64,000 bases of DNA from Emcibacter sp. (GCF_963675455.1 NZ_OY776217.1:1412001-1476000), one strand, 5' to 3'; positions 43,949 to 52,762 are shown, numbered from the stretch's first letter. Notes: a model not told the origin generated them from the letters alone. Translations and numbers: made by a program.

Positions 43949-45286
43949 TCACGCTCCTGCCTCCGCCTGTTCCCCTTTCAGGAAAAGCATAATCAGGCCT
44001 GCGGCGCCGATGGGGATGGCAAAAATGATGAAGTTCCCCAAGAGGCCGACACCCCAGCCGATGGTCAGGCCGCCCAGATAGGGACCGAAAACCGCACCAA
44101 ACCGGCCGGCGCCAAGGGCCCAGCCGACGCCTGTTGTGCGGATGGTTGCCGGATACTGCCGGGCGGCGGCGGCATAGAGGCCCCCGAAACCGCCCTGTAC
44201 CAGAAAACCGATGGAGAAGATTTCAACAAAGAACAGTTCAATGGGGGTGTGCACCGCGCCAAACAGGACCATCACCAGGGTGGCAATGCCAAAAAAGACG
44301 GCGATCAGCATATTGAGACTTAACCTTGCGGCAATCCAGCCCAGCAAAAGCAGGCCGACAAAGGCGCCAAAATTGAAGGTGGCGCCGGCATAAATGGCTT
44401 TTTCCTTGGGCAGGCCCGCATCAACGGCAATCTTGGGCACCCAGCTGGTGAGGAAATAGAGGGTCATGAAGGCGCAGAAGAATGCTCCCCACAGCAGGAG
44501 GGTGTCCCTGCGGTAGGTCGGCGAAAGCAGCTTGGTGAAACCAGGGACTTTCTTGGTGTCTTCAATCTGGGGAGGCAGGGTGCTCAATGGCGGCAGCGCC
44601 GTTGCGCTATAGACCCTGTTGACCCGTTCCAGAGCCCGGCGGGGCTGCCGCGCGAGGAGAAACTCTGTTGATTCCGGCATGAAAAACAGGCTCAGGGGAA
44701 GCATGATTGCCGAGACCACGCCGGCATAAAGGAAGAGCCCCTGCCATCCCACCAGCGGAATAATGTTAACAGCCACCACTCCCGCGACCACGGCGCCAAG
44801 CGCATACCCGGATGTGGCAATGGTAACAGCCAGGTTTCTGTAGCGCGGCGGGGCATACTCGGAAGCCAGGGCGGTGACGCTGGCCAGCATTGACCCGATG
44901 CCAAGACCGACAAAGACCCGTAAACCAATGAAGGTTTCCACATTGGGGGCCAGGCTGCTGAGGATCATTCCAACGGCAATGATGGAGGTGGAGAGGAGTA
45001 TTGTGGTTTTGCGACCGAAGACATCAGCAAAGGGAGCGATAAACAGTGCCCCGATTGTCATGCCAACCAGGCCGGCGCTGAAAATCAGGCCGAGGGACTG
45101 GGGGCTGACAGACCAGTGTTCGGAAAAATAGGGGGCCGCGTAGGCCACGAGCAACACATCGGCACCATCCAGCATATTAAAGATGAAACAGAACAGCACG
45201 GTTGTTACATGAAGTAATTTGACAGGCTGTTCTCCGGAGGATGGTTTTACTGTACTCATTGGTGTTTCCCGCATTGTTTCAGGCAT
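43949..45286 (-). CDS. AAHS-family aromatic acid:H+ symporter (second copy)
   Basis: A 445-residue MFS carrier with the AAHS motif Asp40-Gly-Ala-Asp43 in TM1 (NMLDGADVLLVAYAAPYF) and APFADVFGRKTT between TM2 and TM3. An in-frame ATG at 45257-45259 with GGGA upstream may be the true start and would remove nine residues. It ends 56 bp before the FCD regulator gene on the same strand. Being next to ligM copy 2 and ligAB, it is the best candidate for vanillate, syringate or protocatechuate uptake. Confidence 0.87.
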   Translation of the reverse strand: MPETMRETPMSTVKPSSGEQPVKLLHVTTVLFCFIFNMLDGADVLLVAYAAPYFSEHWSVSPQSLGLIFSAGLVGMTIGALFIAPFADVFGRKTTILLSTSIIAVGMILSSLAPNVETFIGLRVFVGLGIGSMLASVTALASEYAPPRYRNLAVTIATSGYALGAVVAGVVAVNIIPLVGWQGLFLYAGVVSAIMLPLSLFFMPESTEFLLARQPRRALERVNRVYSATALPPLSTLPPQIEDTKKVPGFTKLLSPTYRRDTLLLWGAFFCAFMTLYFLTSWVPKIAVDAGLPKEKAIYAGATFNFGAFVGLLLLGWIAARLSLNMLIAVFFGIATLVMVLFGAVHTPIELFFVEIFSIGFLVQGGFGGLYAAAARQYPATIRTTGVGWALGAGRFGAVFGPYLGGLTIGWGVGLLGNFIIFAIPIGAAGLIMLFLKGEQAEAGA

Positions 45287-45630
45287 GTATCTGTTTTTCT
45301 TCTTTCACCCCCCGAGTCTTTTCCGGTTTTCTGGGTAAAACGGTGTTTATGCAGCCTGGTCATTATTCAAAAGGTTATAAAATATATGGGCTCTAATTTA
45401 TATATCACCTTTTATTTTATATCTTCTTTCCTTTAGTGTCCTTAAAAATGTATCCCATTTTTAGAAATAAGTGAAATAATTCTTGAATACATGTGAAAAT
45501 GGGCTAAAAATGGATCCAATATTAATGTGTCATGTGACGATTTTGGGAGGCAAGCCCTCTGTCATGTGGTCAGGAATGGTAGTGAATTGTCCTGCATTTG
45601 GGCAGGCCTGAAAATTAAAGAGAAGAGAAA
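45287..45630. promoter_or_regulatory. Divergent promoter, AAHS carrier / ligM copy 2-ligAB, with VanR-like box
   Basis: AT-rich gap of 344 bp. aatggatccaat at 45509-45520 matches the VanR operator attggatccaat at 11 of 12 positions and keeps the palindromic core tggatcca. The half site aatgtatcc is at 45447-45455, the same as at 43016. Both lie upstream of ligM copy 2, whose ATG at 45631 has AGAGAAGAG just before it. Confidence 0.55.
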
Positions 45631-47037
45631 ATGGTGAAAAATCTGGAAGAATATATGAAGTCATTTGAGGGGCCCGTGGAAATGTTGCGGAATTCCCAGG
45701 CGGGACCCAATGCTTATCCGGGTGTACCTGCGGAATTCACAAACTGGCGCGACGAACAGCGGGGCTGGCAAAAGACATGTGTATTGTTTGACCAGTCTTA
45801 CCACATGGTTGATCTTGTGGTTGAAGGTCCGGATGCCTTTGCTCTTCTGAACTATCTGGGCATTAACAGCTTCAAGAATTTTCAGGTTGACCGTGCCAAA
45901 CAATTTGTACCCTGTAGCTATGACGGCTATGTCATCGGCGATGTGATTCTGTTCTATCTGGCCGAAAATAAATTCAGTCTTGTCGGTCGTATGCCGACCC
46001 TGAGCTGGATTCAGTTCCATGCAGAAACCGGCGACTGGGATGTGACCCTCGAGTTTGACGAGCGGACTGCCGTACGTAAAGACCCTTCCCGTCGTAACAA
46101 CTACCGTTTCCAGGTTCAGGGCCCCAATGCCATGAAACTAATGGAAAAGGTACTGGGCGAAACACCGCCGGATCTGAAATTCTTTCATATGTGCACCATG
46201 ACCATTGCCGGCAAAGAGGTTCGCGCCCTGCGCCACGGTATGGCCGGTCAGCCCGGCTTTGAACTGTTCGGCCCTTGGGACGACAAGGAAGCCGTACAGA
46301 ATGCCATCATCGAAGCCGGTGAGGAATTCGGTCTTCGCCGGGTCGGTGGTCGCGCCTATTCCTCCAATACCCTGGAGTCCGGCTGGATTCCGTCACCGGT
46401 ACCGGCCGTTTATGGCAGCGAGAAAATGAAACCCTACCGTGAATGGCTGACAGAAAACAGCTATGAAGCACGGGCTTCCATCGGTGGAAGCTTTGTCTCC
46501 GAAAATATCGAAGATTATTACTTCACGCCCTGGGATCTGGGTTACGGCGGGTTCGTCAAGTTCGACCATGACTTTATCGGTCGTGAAGCCCTGGAAAAAA
46601 TGGCCAACAACAAGCATCGCAAGAAAGTCACCCTGGCCCTGCACAGTGACGATGTCCTGAAAGTGATCGGTTCCCAGCTTGACAGCGGGGAAATGGAGCG
46701 CGGTAAATTCTGGGAATTCCCGTCAGCGGTTTACTCCATGCATCCCTTTGACAAGGTGGTGAACGACAAGGGCGAGACCGTCGGCGTATCCACATGGGTG
46801 GGCTACAGCTCCAACGAACGGAAAATGCTGACCCTGGCTGTACTTGATGCCGACTATGCCACACCGGGTACCCAGCTGACTTTTGTCTGGGGTGAAGAAA
46901 ACGGCGGCACAAGCAAGCCGACTGTGGAACCCCACAAGCAGTTCGAAATCAGGGCCCTTGTCAGCCCTGTACCTTATGCGGAGGTTGCTCGAGAATCCTA
47001 CGCGGATATCGAGGGATGGCGGAAGGAAAGTAAATAA
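45631..47037 (+). CDS. THF-dependent aromatic O-demethylase, LigM/DesA family (copy 2)
   Basis: A 468-residue GcvT-fold enzyme paralogous to ligM at 22126. Shared blocks include VEMLRNSQ, EFTNWRDEQ, VLFDQSYHMVDL, RALRHGMAGQPGFELFGPW and NTLESGWIPSPVPAVY. It differs in the substrate half: His-His becomes Tyr-His in the FDQSxH motif, and the loop after FDERTAV lacks the PMGKPV found in LigM. It is therefore less clearly LigM and could prefer syringate (DesA-like), isovanillate or another methoxybenzoate. The next genes, ligA and ligB, give ring cleavage of the demethylated product, so vanillate remains a likely substrate. No metF is adjacent; the copy at 23614 may serve both. Confidence 0.82.
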   Translation: MVKNLEEYMKSFEGPVEMLRNSQAGPNAYPGVPAEFTNWRDEQRGWQKTCVLFDQSYHMVDLVVEGPDAFALLNYLGINSFKNFQVDRAKQFVPCSYDGYVIGDVILFYLAENKFSLVGRMPTLSWIQFHAETGDWDVTLEFDERTAVRKDPSRRNNYRFQVQGPNAMKLMEKVLGETPPDLKFFHMCTMTIAGKEVRALRHGMAGQPGFELFGPWDDKEAVQNAIIEAGEEFGLRRVGGRAYSSNTLESGWIPSPVPAVYGSEKMKPYREWLTENSYEARASIGGSFVSENIEDYYFTPWDLGYGGFVKFDHDFIGREALEKMANNKHRKKVTLALHSDDVLKVIGSQLDSGEMERGKFWEFPSAVYSMHPFDKVVNDKGETVGVSTWVGYSSNERKMLTLAVLDADYATPGTQLTFVWGEENGGTSKPTVEPHKQFEIRALVSPVPYAEVARESYADIEGWRKESK

Positions 47038-47048
47038 CCTTTCCGCGG

Positions 47049-47075
47049 TGGCGGGGCCTGGCAGCGGTCCCGCCA
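47049..47075 (+). terminator. Hairpin between ligM copy 2 and ligA
   Basis: Stem tggcggg / cccgcca with a 13-base loop, 11 bp after the stop codon and without a T run. It is placed like the hairpin after ligM copy 1. Confidence 0.5.
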
Positions 47076-47116
47076 TTTACTTCCGTATTCATAGATTTTT
47101 AGTTAGGAGAGTTCTC

Positions 47117-47506
47117 ATGGCTCTTGATAAGCCCTACAAGGATATTCCCGGCACCACGGTTTTTGATTCTTCCCTGTGCCGTATAGGGTACCACCTGAAC
47201 CAGTTCTGCATGTCCCTGATGAAAGAGGAAAACAGGCAGAAATTCAGAGCCGACGAGCGAGCCTACCTGGATGAATGGCCGCTGACCGAAGATCAGAAAC
47301 AGGCCGTTCTGGACCGGGATCTGCCGCGACTTATCGAACTGGGCGGTAATATCTATTTTCTGGTCAAGATCACGGCCACTGACGGTATCAGTGTGCGGGC
47401 GGCGGTCTCCTCCATGACTGATATGAGTGAAGAAGAGTATGCTGAAATGTTGAGTAAAGGCGGACGCCCGGCAGAGGGCAACCGCTATCTGAAGGACTGG
47501 AAATAA
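47117..47506 (+). CDS. ligA: Protocatechuate 4,5-dioxygenase alpha subunit LigA
   Basis: The 129-residue small helical subunit of the extradiol enzyme that opens protocatechuate between C4 and C5. YKDIPGTTVFD and GYHLNQFCMSLMKEENR are typical of LigA, which closes the active site of LigB. The start at 47117 has TAGGAGAG upstream; an open frame from 46883 overlaps ligM and is not used. The stop overlaps the ligB ATG (TAATG). Slightly shorter than the 139 residues of the Sphingobium protein. Confidence 0.93.
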   Translation: MALDKPYKDIPGTTVFDSSLCRIGYHLNQFCMSLMKEENRQKFRADERAYLDEWPLTEDQKQAVLDRDLPRLIELGGNIYFLVKITATDGISVRAAVSSMTDMSEEEYAEMLSKGGRPAEGNRYLKDWK

Positions 47507-48351
47507 TGGCACATATCACCGCAGGAGTCGGTACATCCCATGTTCCGTTGATTGGCCGGGCCGTCGACACGGGCGAAACACAGACCCCCTATTTCAAGCC
47601 CCTGTTTGACGGTTATGAATTCACCAAAAAATGGGAAGCCGAGCAAAAACCCGATGTGGTAGTGCTGGTTTATAATGACCATGCCTCGGCCTTTGATCTG
47701 AAAATCATCCCGACATTTGCCATCGGCTGTGCCGAGGAATTTCCGATCGCCGATGAAGGCTTCGGTGCAAGGCCGGTGCCGGTCGTGAAGGGCGATCCCG
47801 ATCTGGCCTGGCATATCACTCATTCAGTGATTGAGGATTCTTTTGACCTGACCATTATCAACGAGATGTCAGTGGATCACGGCCTGACCGTGCCCTTGTC
47901 CCTGATGTTCGGTCAGCCGGAGGAATGGCCCTGCAAGGTGATCCCCATCGCCATGAATACGGTGGTTTATCCGGTCGCCAGCGGCCAGCGCTGTTATGAC
48001 CTGGGCAAGGCCATCAAGAAGGCCGTGGAAAGCTATGACGAGGACCTCAACGTACAGATCTGGGGCACTGGTGGCATGAGCCACCAGCTTCAGGGCAAAC
48101 GGGCCGGCCTGATCAATGCGGAATGGGACATTGCCTTTATGGACCGTCTGGCGGACAAGCCGGAAGAACTGGCGAAAATCCCCCGGGTGGAATATATCCG
48201 CGAGACCGGCACCGAAGGACTGGAAACAGTCATGTGGCTGATCATGCGCGGCGCCCTTGGCGATCATGTCAGGGAAATCCATCGCCATTACTATGTGGCC
48301 ATTTCCAATACTGCCATCGGGCATATTGTCCTGGAAAATACCGACGTGTAA
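47506..48351 (+). CDS. ligB: Protocatechuate 4,5-dioxygenase beta (catalytic) subunit LigB
   Basis: A 281-residue Fe(II) extradiol dioxygenase of the type II (LigB) family. The iron ligands are His12 (GTSHVP), His59 (YNDHAS) and Glu240 (GTEGLE), and the catalytic base is His193 (GGMSHQ); these equal His12, His61, Glu242 and His195 of Sphingobium LigB with a constant shift of two. His125 (VDHG) also matches a conserved site. The product is 4-carboxy-2-hydroxymuconate semialdehyde. The genes for the following steps are not in the window. Confidence 0.95.
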   Translation: MAHITAGVGTSHVPLIGRAVDTGETQTPYFKPLFDGYEFTKKWEAEQKPDVVVLVYNDHASAFDLKIIPTFAIGCAEEFPIADEGFGARPVPVVKGDPDLAWHITHSVIEDSFDLTIINEMSVDHGLTVPLSLMFGQPEEWPCKVIPIAMNTVVYPVASGQRCYDLGKAIKKAVESYDEDLNVQIWGTGGMSHQLQGKRAGLINAEWDIAFMDRLADKPEELAKIPRVEYIRETGTEGLETVMWLIMRGALGDHVREIHRHYYVAISNTAIGHIVLENTDV

Positions 48352-48376
48352 GTTATTGGGTCCAGTTTTATCCGAG

Positions 48377-48406
48377 AGAAAGAGCCGGAATTTTCCGGCT
48401 CTTTCT
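48377..48406 (+). terminator. Hairpin terminator after ligB
   Basis: A 14 bp inverted repeat, agaaagagccggaa / ttccggctctttct, directly after ligB; the inner A-T pairs form the loop. The following sequence (atatgg) has no long T run, but the stem itself is T-rich at its 3' end. Confidence 0.7.
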
Positions 48407-48535
48407 ATATGGACCTGGCCGGCAGTATCGCCACACGATCACGGGGAAAAATTTCTGTTGCTGCACCAGACAAAGGAATATGAAATAATGGCCGTGAACG
48501 CCCGCTGGGTCAGAGGATATATAGACAGGTAAAAC

Positions 48536-49057
48536 ATGAGCAGTTATTTAACTCGTCTGAAGCTGGATCGTCTTGATTTTAAAATCATCTCCGCTTTGCT
48601 GAAACGGGGCCGTATCACCAAAGTGGAACTGTCTGAACAGGTCGGCTTGTCTGCATCACCCTGCTGGGAGAGGATGAAACGACTGGAAAAGGAGGGGATC
48701 ATCCGTGGATATCATGCGGATATTGATTTCTCGAAGCTGATGAATATTTCCTGCTTCCGGGTAGAGGTAACCCTTCATAATTATTCCATGAATGTCGCCC
48801 GCCAGTTCGAAGAGCTGGTCAGGCGTCTGCCCGAGGTCATTGAATGCGAGGCTGTGCTGGGACGGGTTGATTATATTCTCAAGGTGGCGGCACCCAGTAT
48901 CGAGCAATATCAGGAACTGATAGAGAGGATTCTTGATCAGGAAAAGATCAGTTTTGATTATGTGACCTTCCCCGTGGCCAAACCGGTCAAAAGCCTGCAT
49001 GATATGAGCCTGCAGGCCCTGGTTGATATGGCGGGTGAGGAGCAAGTCCCTGCCTGA
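48536..49057 (+). CDS. Lrp/AsnC-family transcriptional regulator
   Basis: A 173-residue feast/famine regulator. The N-terminal HTH is LDFKIISALLKRGRITKVEL followed by GLSASPCWERMKRLEKEGII; the RAM (ACT-like) ligand domain occupies about 75-150 (FRVEVTLHN, VLGRVDYILKVAAPS). It is about 20 residues longer than usual at the C-terminus. It precedes dgcN and dgcA in the same direction, so an amino acid such as D- or L-glutamate is the likely effector. The DgcN-DgcA pathway is often next to a regulator of this kind. Confidence 0.88.
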   Translation: MSSYLTRLKLDRLDFKIISALLKRGRITKVELSEQVGLSASPCWERMKRLEKEGIIRGYHADIDFSKLMNISCFRVEVTLHNYSMNVARQFEELVRRLPEVIECEAVLGRVDYILKVAAPSIEQYQELIERILDQEKISFDYVTFPVAKPVKSLHDMSLQALVDMAGEEQVPA

Positions 49058-49229
49058 AGTCCTGATCCTGACAGGATGTTTCTTCTGTAAAACCGGAATC
49101 TCGCCGGAGAAAATAGTTTCCCCCGATCTGTAAACGGCGATTATTGCCGTGACGCTCTGATAGAATTTTTCCCTGAGCCGTACCGGTTTTTCTTCTGTAA
49201 CCGGACTGTCGAAGCAAAGGGAGAATGAT

Positions 49230-50225
49230 GTGAAACAGCCTTATCTGCTTTTTCTGGGTAATGAAAAAATACTCCAGAATGCCAAGACCGCGTCCGGTAT
49301 CGCCCACTGGCGGCCGGAAATCTGTGCCGGACAATATCGGATGAGCCCGGACACGACAGATCTGGGACTCCGGAACATGAACATCGATGAAGCTGTTGCT
49401 CAGGGAGCAAAAACACTTGTTGTTGGCATTGCCCCCGTCGGCGGCATCATCAGCCGCGACTGGGTGCCGGTTTTTCTGGAGGCTCTGGACAAGGGGCTGG
49501 ATATTGCGGCAGGGCTTCATCAGCGCCTGAATGATCATCCGGAAATTTCGCAGAAAGCCCGGGCCTGCGGTCGCGACCTGTATGATATCCGGCAGCCCAC
49601 CGAGGATTTTGAGGTCGGAAACGGCGCCAAACGTCCCGGTCGGCGACTTCTGACGGTGGGATCTGACTGCGCTGTTGGCAAGATGTACACGTCCCTGGCC
49701 ATCGAACGGGAAATGAGAGAGCGGGGCATGAATGCCGATTTCAGGGCAACCGGCCAGACCGGTATCTTCATTGCCGGTGGCGGTGTCTCGGTGGATGCGG
49801 TTGTCGCCGATTTTATTTCCGGGGCGGCGGAAAGCCTGTCACCGGGCAATTCAGCGGGCCACTGGGATATTGTTGAGGGGCAGGGATCGCTTTTTCATCC
49901 GTCCTACGCCGGAGTCACAGTGGGCCTTATTCACGGCAGTCAGCCGGACAGGCTGGTGCTGTGTCATGACGCGGCCCGTCAGTATATGGAGGATGTGCAG
50001 GACTTCCCGATTGTCGAGTTCAACACCGCCATGGAGCAGTATCTGAACATTGCCCGCCTGACCAATCGTGAAGCGTCCTTCGCCGGGATCAGTATCAATA
50101 CGTCATCCATGGTGGAACAGGAGGCGGAACGTTATTTAAACGCCCTGACGGATAAATACGGGTTACCCTGTTGTGATCCGGTGCGTAACGGCGTGTCGGC
50201 TATCGTCGATAATCTGGAAGGCTGA
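49230..50225 (+). CDS. dgcN: DUF1611 protein, D-glutamate N-acetyltransferase DgcN-like
   Basis: A 331-residue protein of the DUF1611 family. A P-loop-like GSDCAVGK (144-151) lies in the middle, after an N-terminal Rossmann-like part (LVVGIAPVGGIISRDWV). The start is GTG 49230 after AAGGGAG. The family's characterised member, DgcN, acetylates D-glutamate, and its partner DgcA racemises the N-acetyl product. Here the next gene, 2 bp after the stop, is exactly such an epimerase, so the pair is recognisable by context as well as by family. D-Glu would come from peptidoglycan or D-amino acids in the environment. Confidence 0.78.
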   Translation: MKQPYLLFLGNEKILQNAKTASGIAHWRPEICAGQYRMSPDTTDLGLRNMNIDEAVAQGAKTLVVGIAPVGGIISRDWVPVFLEALDKGLDIAAGLHQRLNDHPEISQKARACGRDLYDIRQPTEDFEVGNGAKRPGRRLLTVGSDCAVGKMYTSLAIEREMRERGMNADFRATGQTGIFIAGGGVSVDAVVADFISGAAESLSPGNSAGHWDIVEGQGSLFHPSYAGVTVGLIHGSQPDRLVLCHDAARQYMEDVQDFPIVEFNTAMEQYLNIARLTNREASFAGISINTSSMVEQEAERYLNALTDKYGLPCCDPVRNGVSAIVDNLEG

Positions 50226-50227
50226 GC

Positions 50228-51208
50228 ATGGTTGAGCTGAAAATAATAAAAGAAGTCTGGCCACTGGCCGGCAGTTTCAATATTTCGCGGGTAAACCTGA
50301 CAGAAAGCTATGTTGTTTCAGTGGAACTGCGGGACGGGGAATATCTCGGGCGCGGGGAATGCGAGGCGCACGAATCCGATCCGGCGCAGATGGATGTGGT
50401 CGAGGCCATCATTGAAGGATTGCGGCCGGAACTGGAACGGGGGATTGATCGTGCGGTTTTATCGGGTCTTCTGCCGGCCGGCCCGGCGCGAAATGCCCTT
50501 GATTGCGCCTTGTGGGATCTGGAAGCGAAAAAGTCCGGCAGGCGCGCCTGGGAAAATGCAGGTGTGGTTCTGGATAAACCGCTGCTGACGGCCTATACGA
50601 TTGGACTTGATACCGTCGACGGAATGGCGGCAAAGGCGGCGCGGTACCGGCACCGGGAACTTTTGAAAGTCAAACTCAATGAGCACGACAGTCTCGAACG
50701 GATCAGGTCGATACGGCAGGCGGCGCCGGACAGCCGGCTGATTGTCGATGCCAATGAAGCCTGGACATTTGATTTACTGACGGAACTGGCCGATCCTTTT
50801 GCCGGGTTGGGGGTGGAACTGATCGAGCAACCCCTGCCGGCGGGAGGCGATCGGGAACTGGAGAATTACAAAGGCCGTGTTCCCCTGTGTGCGGATGAGG
50901 CCTGCCTCGACCGCGCTTCATTATCCCATATTCGGGGACGGTACAGTTATATCAACATCAAGCTGGACAAAACCGGCGGCCTGACAGAGGCTCTTGCCCT
51001 GGCAAAAGACGCGCAAGCGATGGGGCTTGGCATTATGGTCGGCTGCATGACCGGCACGTCTCTTGCCATGGCGCCAGCCATGATGATCGGCGCACTGGCT
51101 GAATTTTGCGATCTGGATGGGCCGCTGTTGCTGGCCCGCGATCGCTCGCCGGGCCTGATTTACGAGGACAGTCTGGTTCATATTCCGACATCGGAAGTCT
51201 GGGGATAG
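50228..51208 (+). CDS. dgcA: Enolase-superfamily epimerase, N-acetyl-D-glutamate racemase DgcA-like
   Basis: A 326-residue enzyme of the muconate-lactonising-enzyme subgroup, annotated in most genomes as L-Ala-D/L-Glu epimerase. Catalytic residues are Lys147/Lys149 (KVKL), the metal ligands Asp174 (VDANEAW), Glu200 (IEQPLP) and Asp223 (ADEAC), and the second base Lys245 (IKLDKTGG). Pairing with a DUF1611 gene points to N-acetyl-glutamate rather than a dipeptide as substrate. A dipeptide epimerase of murein recycling is the alternative. Confidence 0.8.
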   Translation: MVELKIIKEVWPLAGSFNISRVNLTESYVVSVELRDGEYLGRGECEAHESDPAQMDVVEAIIEGLRPELERGIDRAVLSGLLPAGPARNALDCALWDLEAKKSGRRAWENAGVVLDKPLLTAYTIGLDTVDGMAAKAARYRHRELLKVKLNEHDSLERIRSIRQAAPDSRLIVDANEAWTFDLLTELADPFAGLGVELIEQPLPAGGDRELENYKGRVPLCADEACLDRASLSHIRGRYSYINIKLDKTGGLTEALALAKDAQAMGLGIMVGCMTGTSLAMAPAMMIGALAEFCDLDGPLLLARDRSPGLIYEDSLVHIPTSEVWG

Positions 51209-51229
51209 GGTTAGGAAAAGGGGAATGTC

Positions 51230-52744
51230 ATGTTAAAAAAAATAGTTTTGGGGATTCTGTTTCTCGTCGGAGTACAGGCTGATTTAGGGAATGCTGCCGA
51301 CTCCTGGCTGATCAGAAACGCCGTGATTTATGATGGCACGGGTGGGGAGCCGATAAACGGGGACCTGCGGATCAGCAAGGGACTGATCGAAGCTATGGGG
51401 AATTTGAGGCCAATGCCCGGCGAAAGAGTATGGGATGCTCAGGGCCTGGCCCTGGCGCCCGGCTTCATCGACCCGCACAGTCATCACGATATGGGACTTT
51501 TGGAAAACCCCGCCCCGGCCAGTGTCCTGGCCCAGGGCATCACGACCATTGTGTCCGGGGTTGACGGCATGACCGAAGTGCCGGTTCGGCAGATGTTTGC
51601 CGAGTTTGAGGCACATCCGGCCGCGGTCAATCTGGCGGCTTTCGGACCGCATAATAATTACCGCTCGATGGTGATGAAGGATGATTTTCGCCGCACAGCT
51701 ACGGCGGCGGAAGTAGAGGTCATGAAGGCCCTTCTCGGGGCCGATATGGAGGCCGGGGCGCTGGGACTTGCCACTGGCGTGGAATATGAACCGGCGCTTT
51801 ATTCTGATACTGCAGAGCTTGTGGCCCTGGCCAGGGTCGCAGCAAAAATGGGTGGTCGCTACACCAGTCATATCCGCAGTGAGGACATCAAATTTTATGA
51901 GGCCCTGGAGGAAATTATTACCATAGCGCGTGACGCCGGTATTCCAGTCAATATCAGCCATATGAAACTGGCCATGGCGGCACTTTGGGGGCAGGCGCCC
52001 AAGGTTGTGGAAAGGCTCAATCAGGCCCGGGCTGACGGTCTGGATGTCACGGCAGACATATATCCCTATGACGGCTGGCAGACAACCATGCAGGTGCTGC
52101 TGCCCGAGCGCAATCTTGAGGACCGCAAGGCCTATGAATACGCCCTGACGGCTATTGCCCGGCCCTCGACCATTATCATAACACTTTATGAGCCCAACCC
52201 CTCCTATGTGGGCAAAACGCTGGAGGAGATCGCCCTGGAAGAAGGGGTGGATCCGGTGGATATGCTGATGAAAATGATGCAGACCACTGCCGCCGGGGGC
52301 GGGAATGAGATGATCATCGGCCGCAACATCGGTGAAGAGGATATCCGGACTTTCATGCAATGGCCCTATAGCAGTATTTCCTCCGACGGCGGCATCGATG
52401 ACCGTCATCCGCGGGGACAGGGCGCTTTTCCCCGGGTGTTTGCCCGTTATGTCAGGGAACTGGGTGTGTTGTCGCTGCCGGAAGCCATCCGTAAAATGAC
52501 GAGCCTCACCGCCCAAAGTCTTGGCCTGGCGGACCGGGGGTTGCTGAAAGAAGGTCTGGCGGCGGATCTGGTTCTTTTCGATGCCGCAACGATCACGGAC
52601 CACGCCACTTTCACCGATCCGATACAATATTCCACCGGTGTGCAGGCTGTATGGGTCAACGGTCAACTGGTCTGGAAGGACGGGCAGGCAACCGAGTCCA
52701 GACCGGGCAGGATTTTAAGGCGTTCAGGCACAGAAAGAAAATAA
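51230..52744 (+). CDS. Exported N-acyl-D-amino-acid deacylase (amidohydrolase family)
   Basis: A 504-residue amidohydrolase of the D-aminoacylase group. A signal peptide (MLKKIVLGILFLVGVQ, cleavage near NAA) suggests a periplasmic site. The metal motif His83-x-His85 (FIDPHSHHD) is followed by the conserved ISHMK region and a late Asp (SSDGGIDDRHPRG). It starts 22 bp after dgcA. It would free D-amino acids from N-acyl forms in the periplasm, feeding the DgcN-DgcA route inside; an exported enzyme cannot act on the cytoplasmic N-acetyl-glutamate itself. Confidence 0.83.
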   Translation: MLKKIVLGILFLVGVQADLGNAADSWLIRNAVIYDGTGGEPINGDLRISKGLIEAMGNLRPMPGERVWDAQGLALAPGFIDPHSHHDMGLLENPAPASVLAQGITTIVSGVDGMTEVPVRQMFAEFEAHPAAVNLAAFGPHNNYRSMVMKDDFRRTATAAEVEVMKALLGADMEAGALGLATGVEYEPALYSDTAELVALARVAAKMGGRYTSHIRSEDIKFYEALEEIITIARDAGIPVNISHMKLAMAALWGQAPKVVERLNQARADGLDVTADIYPYDGWQTTMQVLLPERNLEDRKAYEYALTAIARPSTIIITLYEPNPSYVGKTLEEIALEEGVDPVDMLMKMMQTTAAGGGNEMIIGRNIGEEDIRTFMQWPYSSISSDGGIDDRHPRGQGAFPRVFARYVRELGVLSLPEAIRKMTSLTAQSLGLADRGLLKEGLAADLVLFDAATITDHATFTDPIQYSTGVQAVWVNGQLVWKDGQATESRPGRILRRSGTERK

Positions 52745-52762
52745 CAGACGGAGGAGATCACG

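Noticed and set aside
51284..52666. A 460-codon open frame opposite the deacylase gene
   Set aside because: Antisense shadow with no domain; the sense frame has a signal peptide and metal motif.
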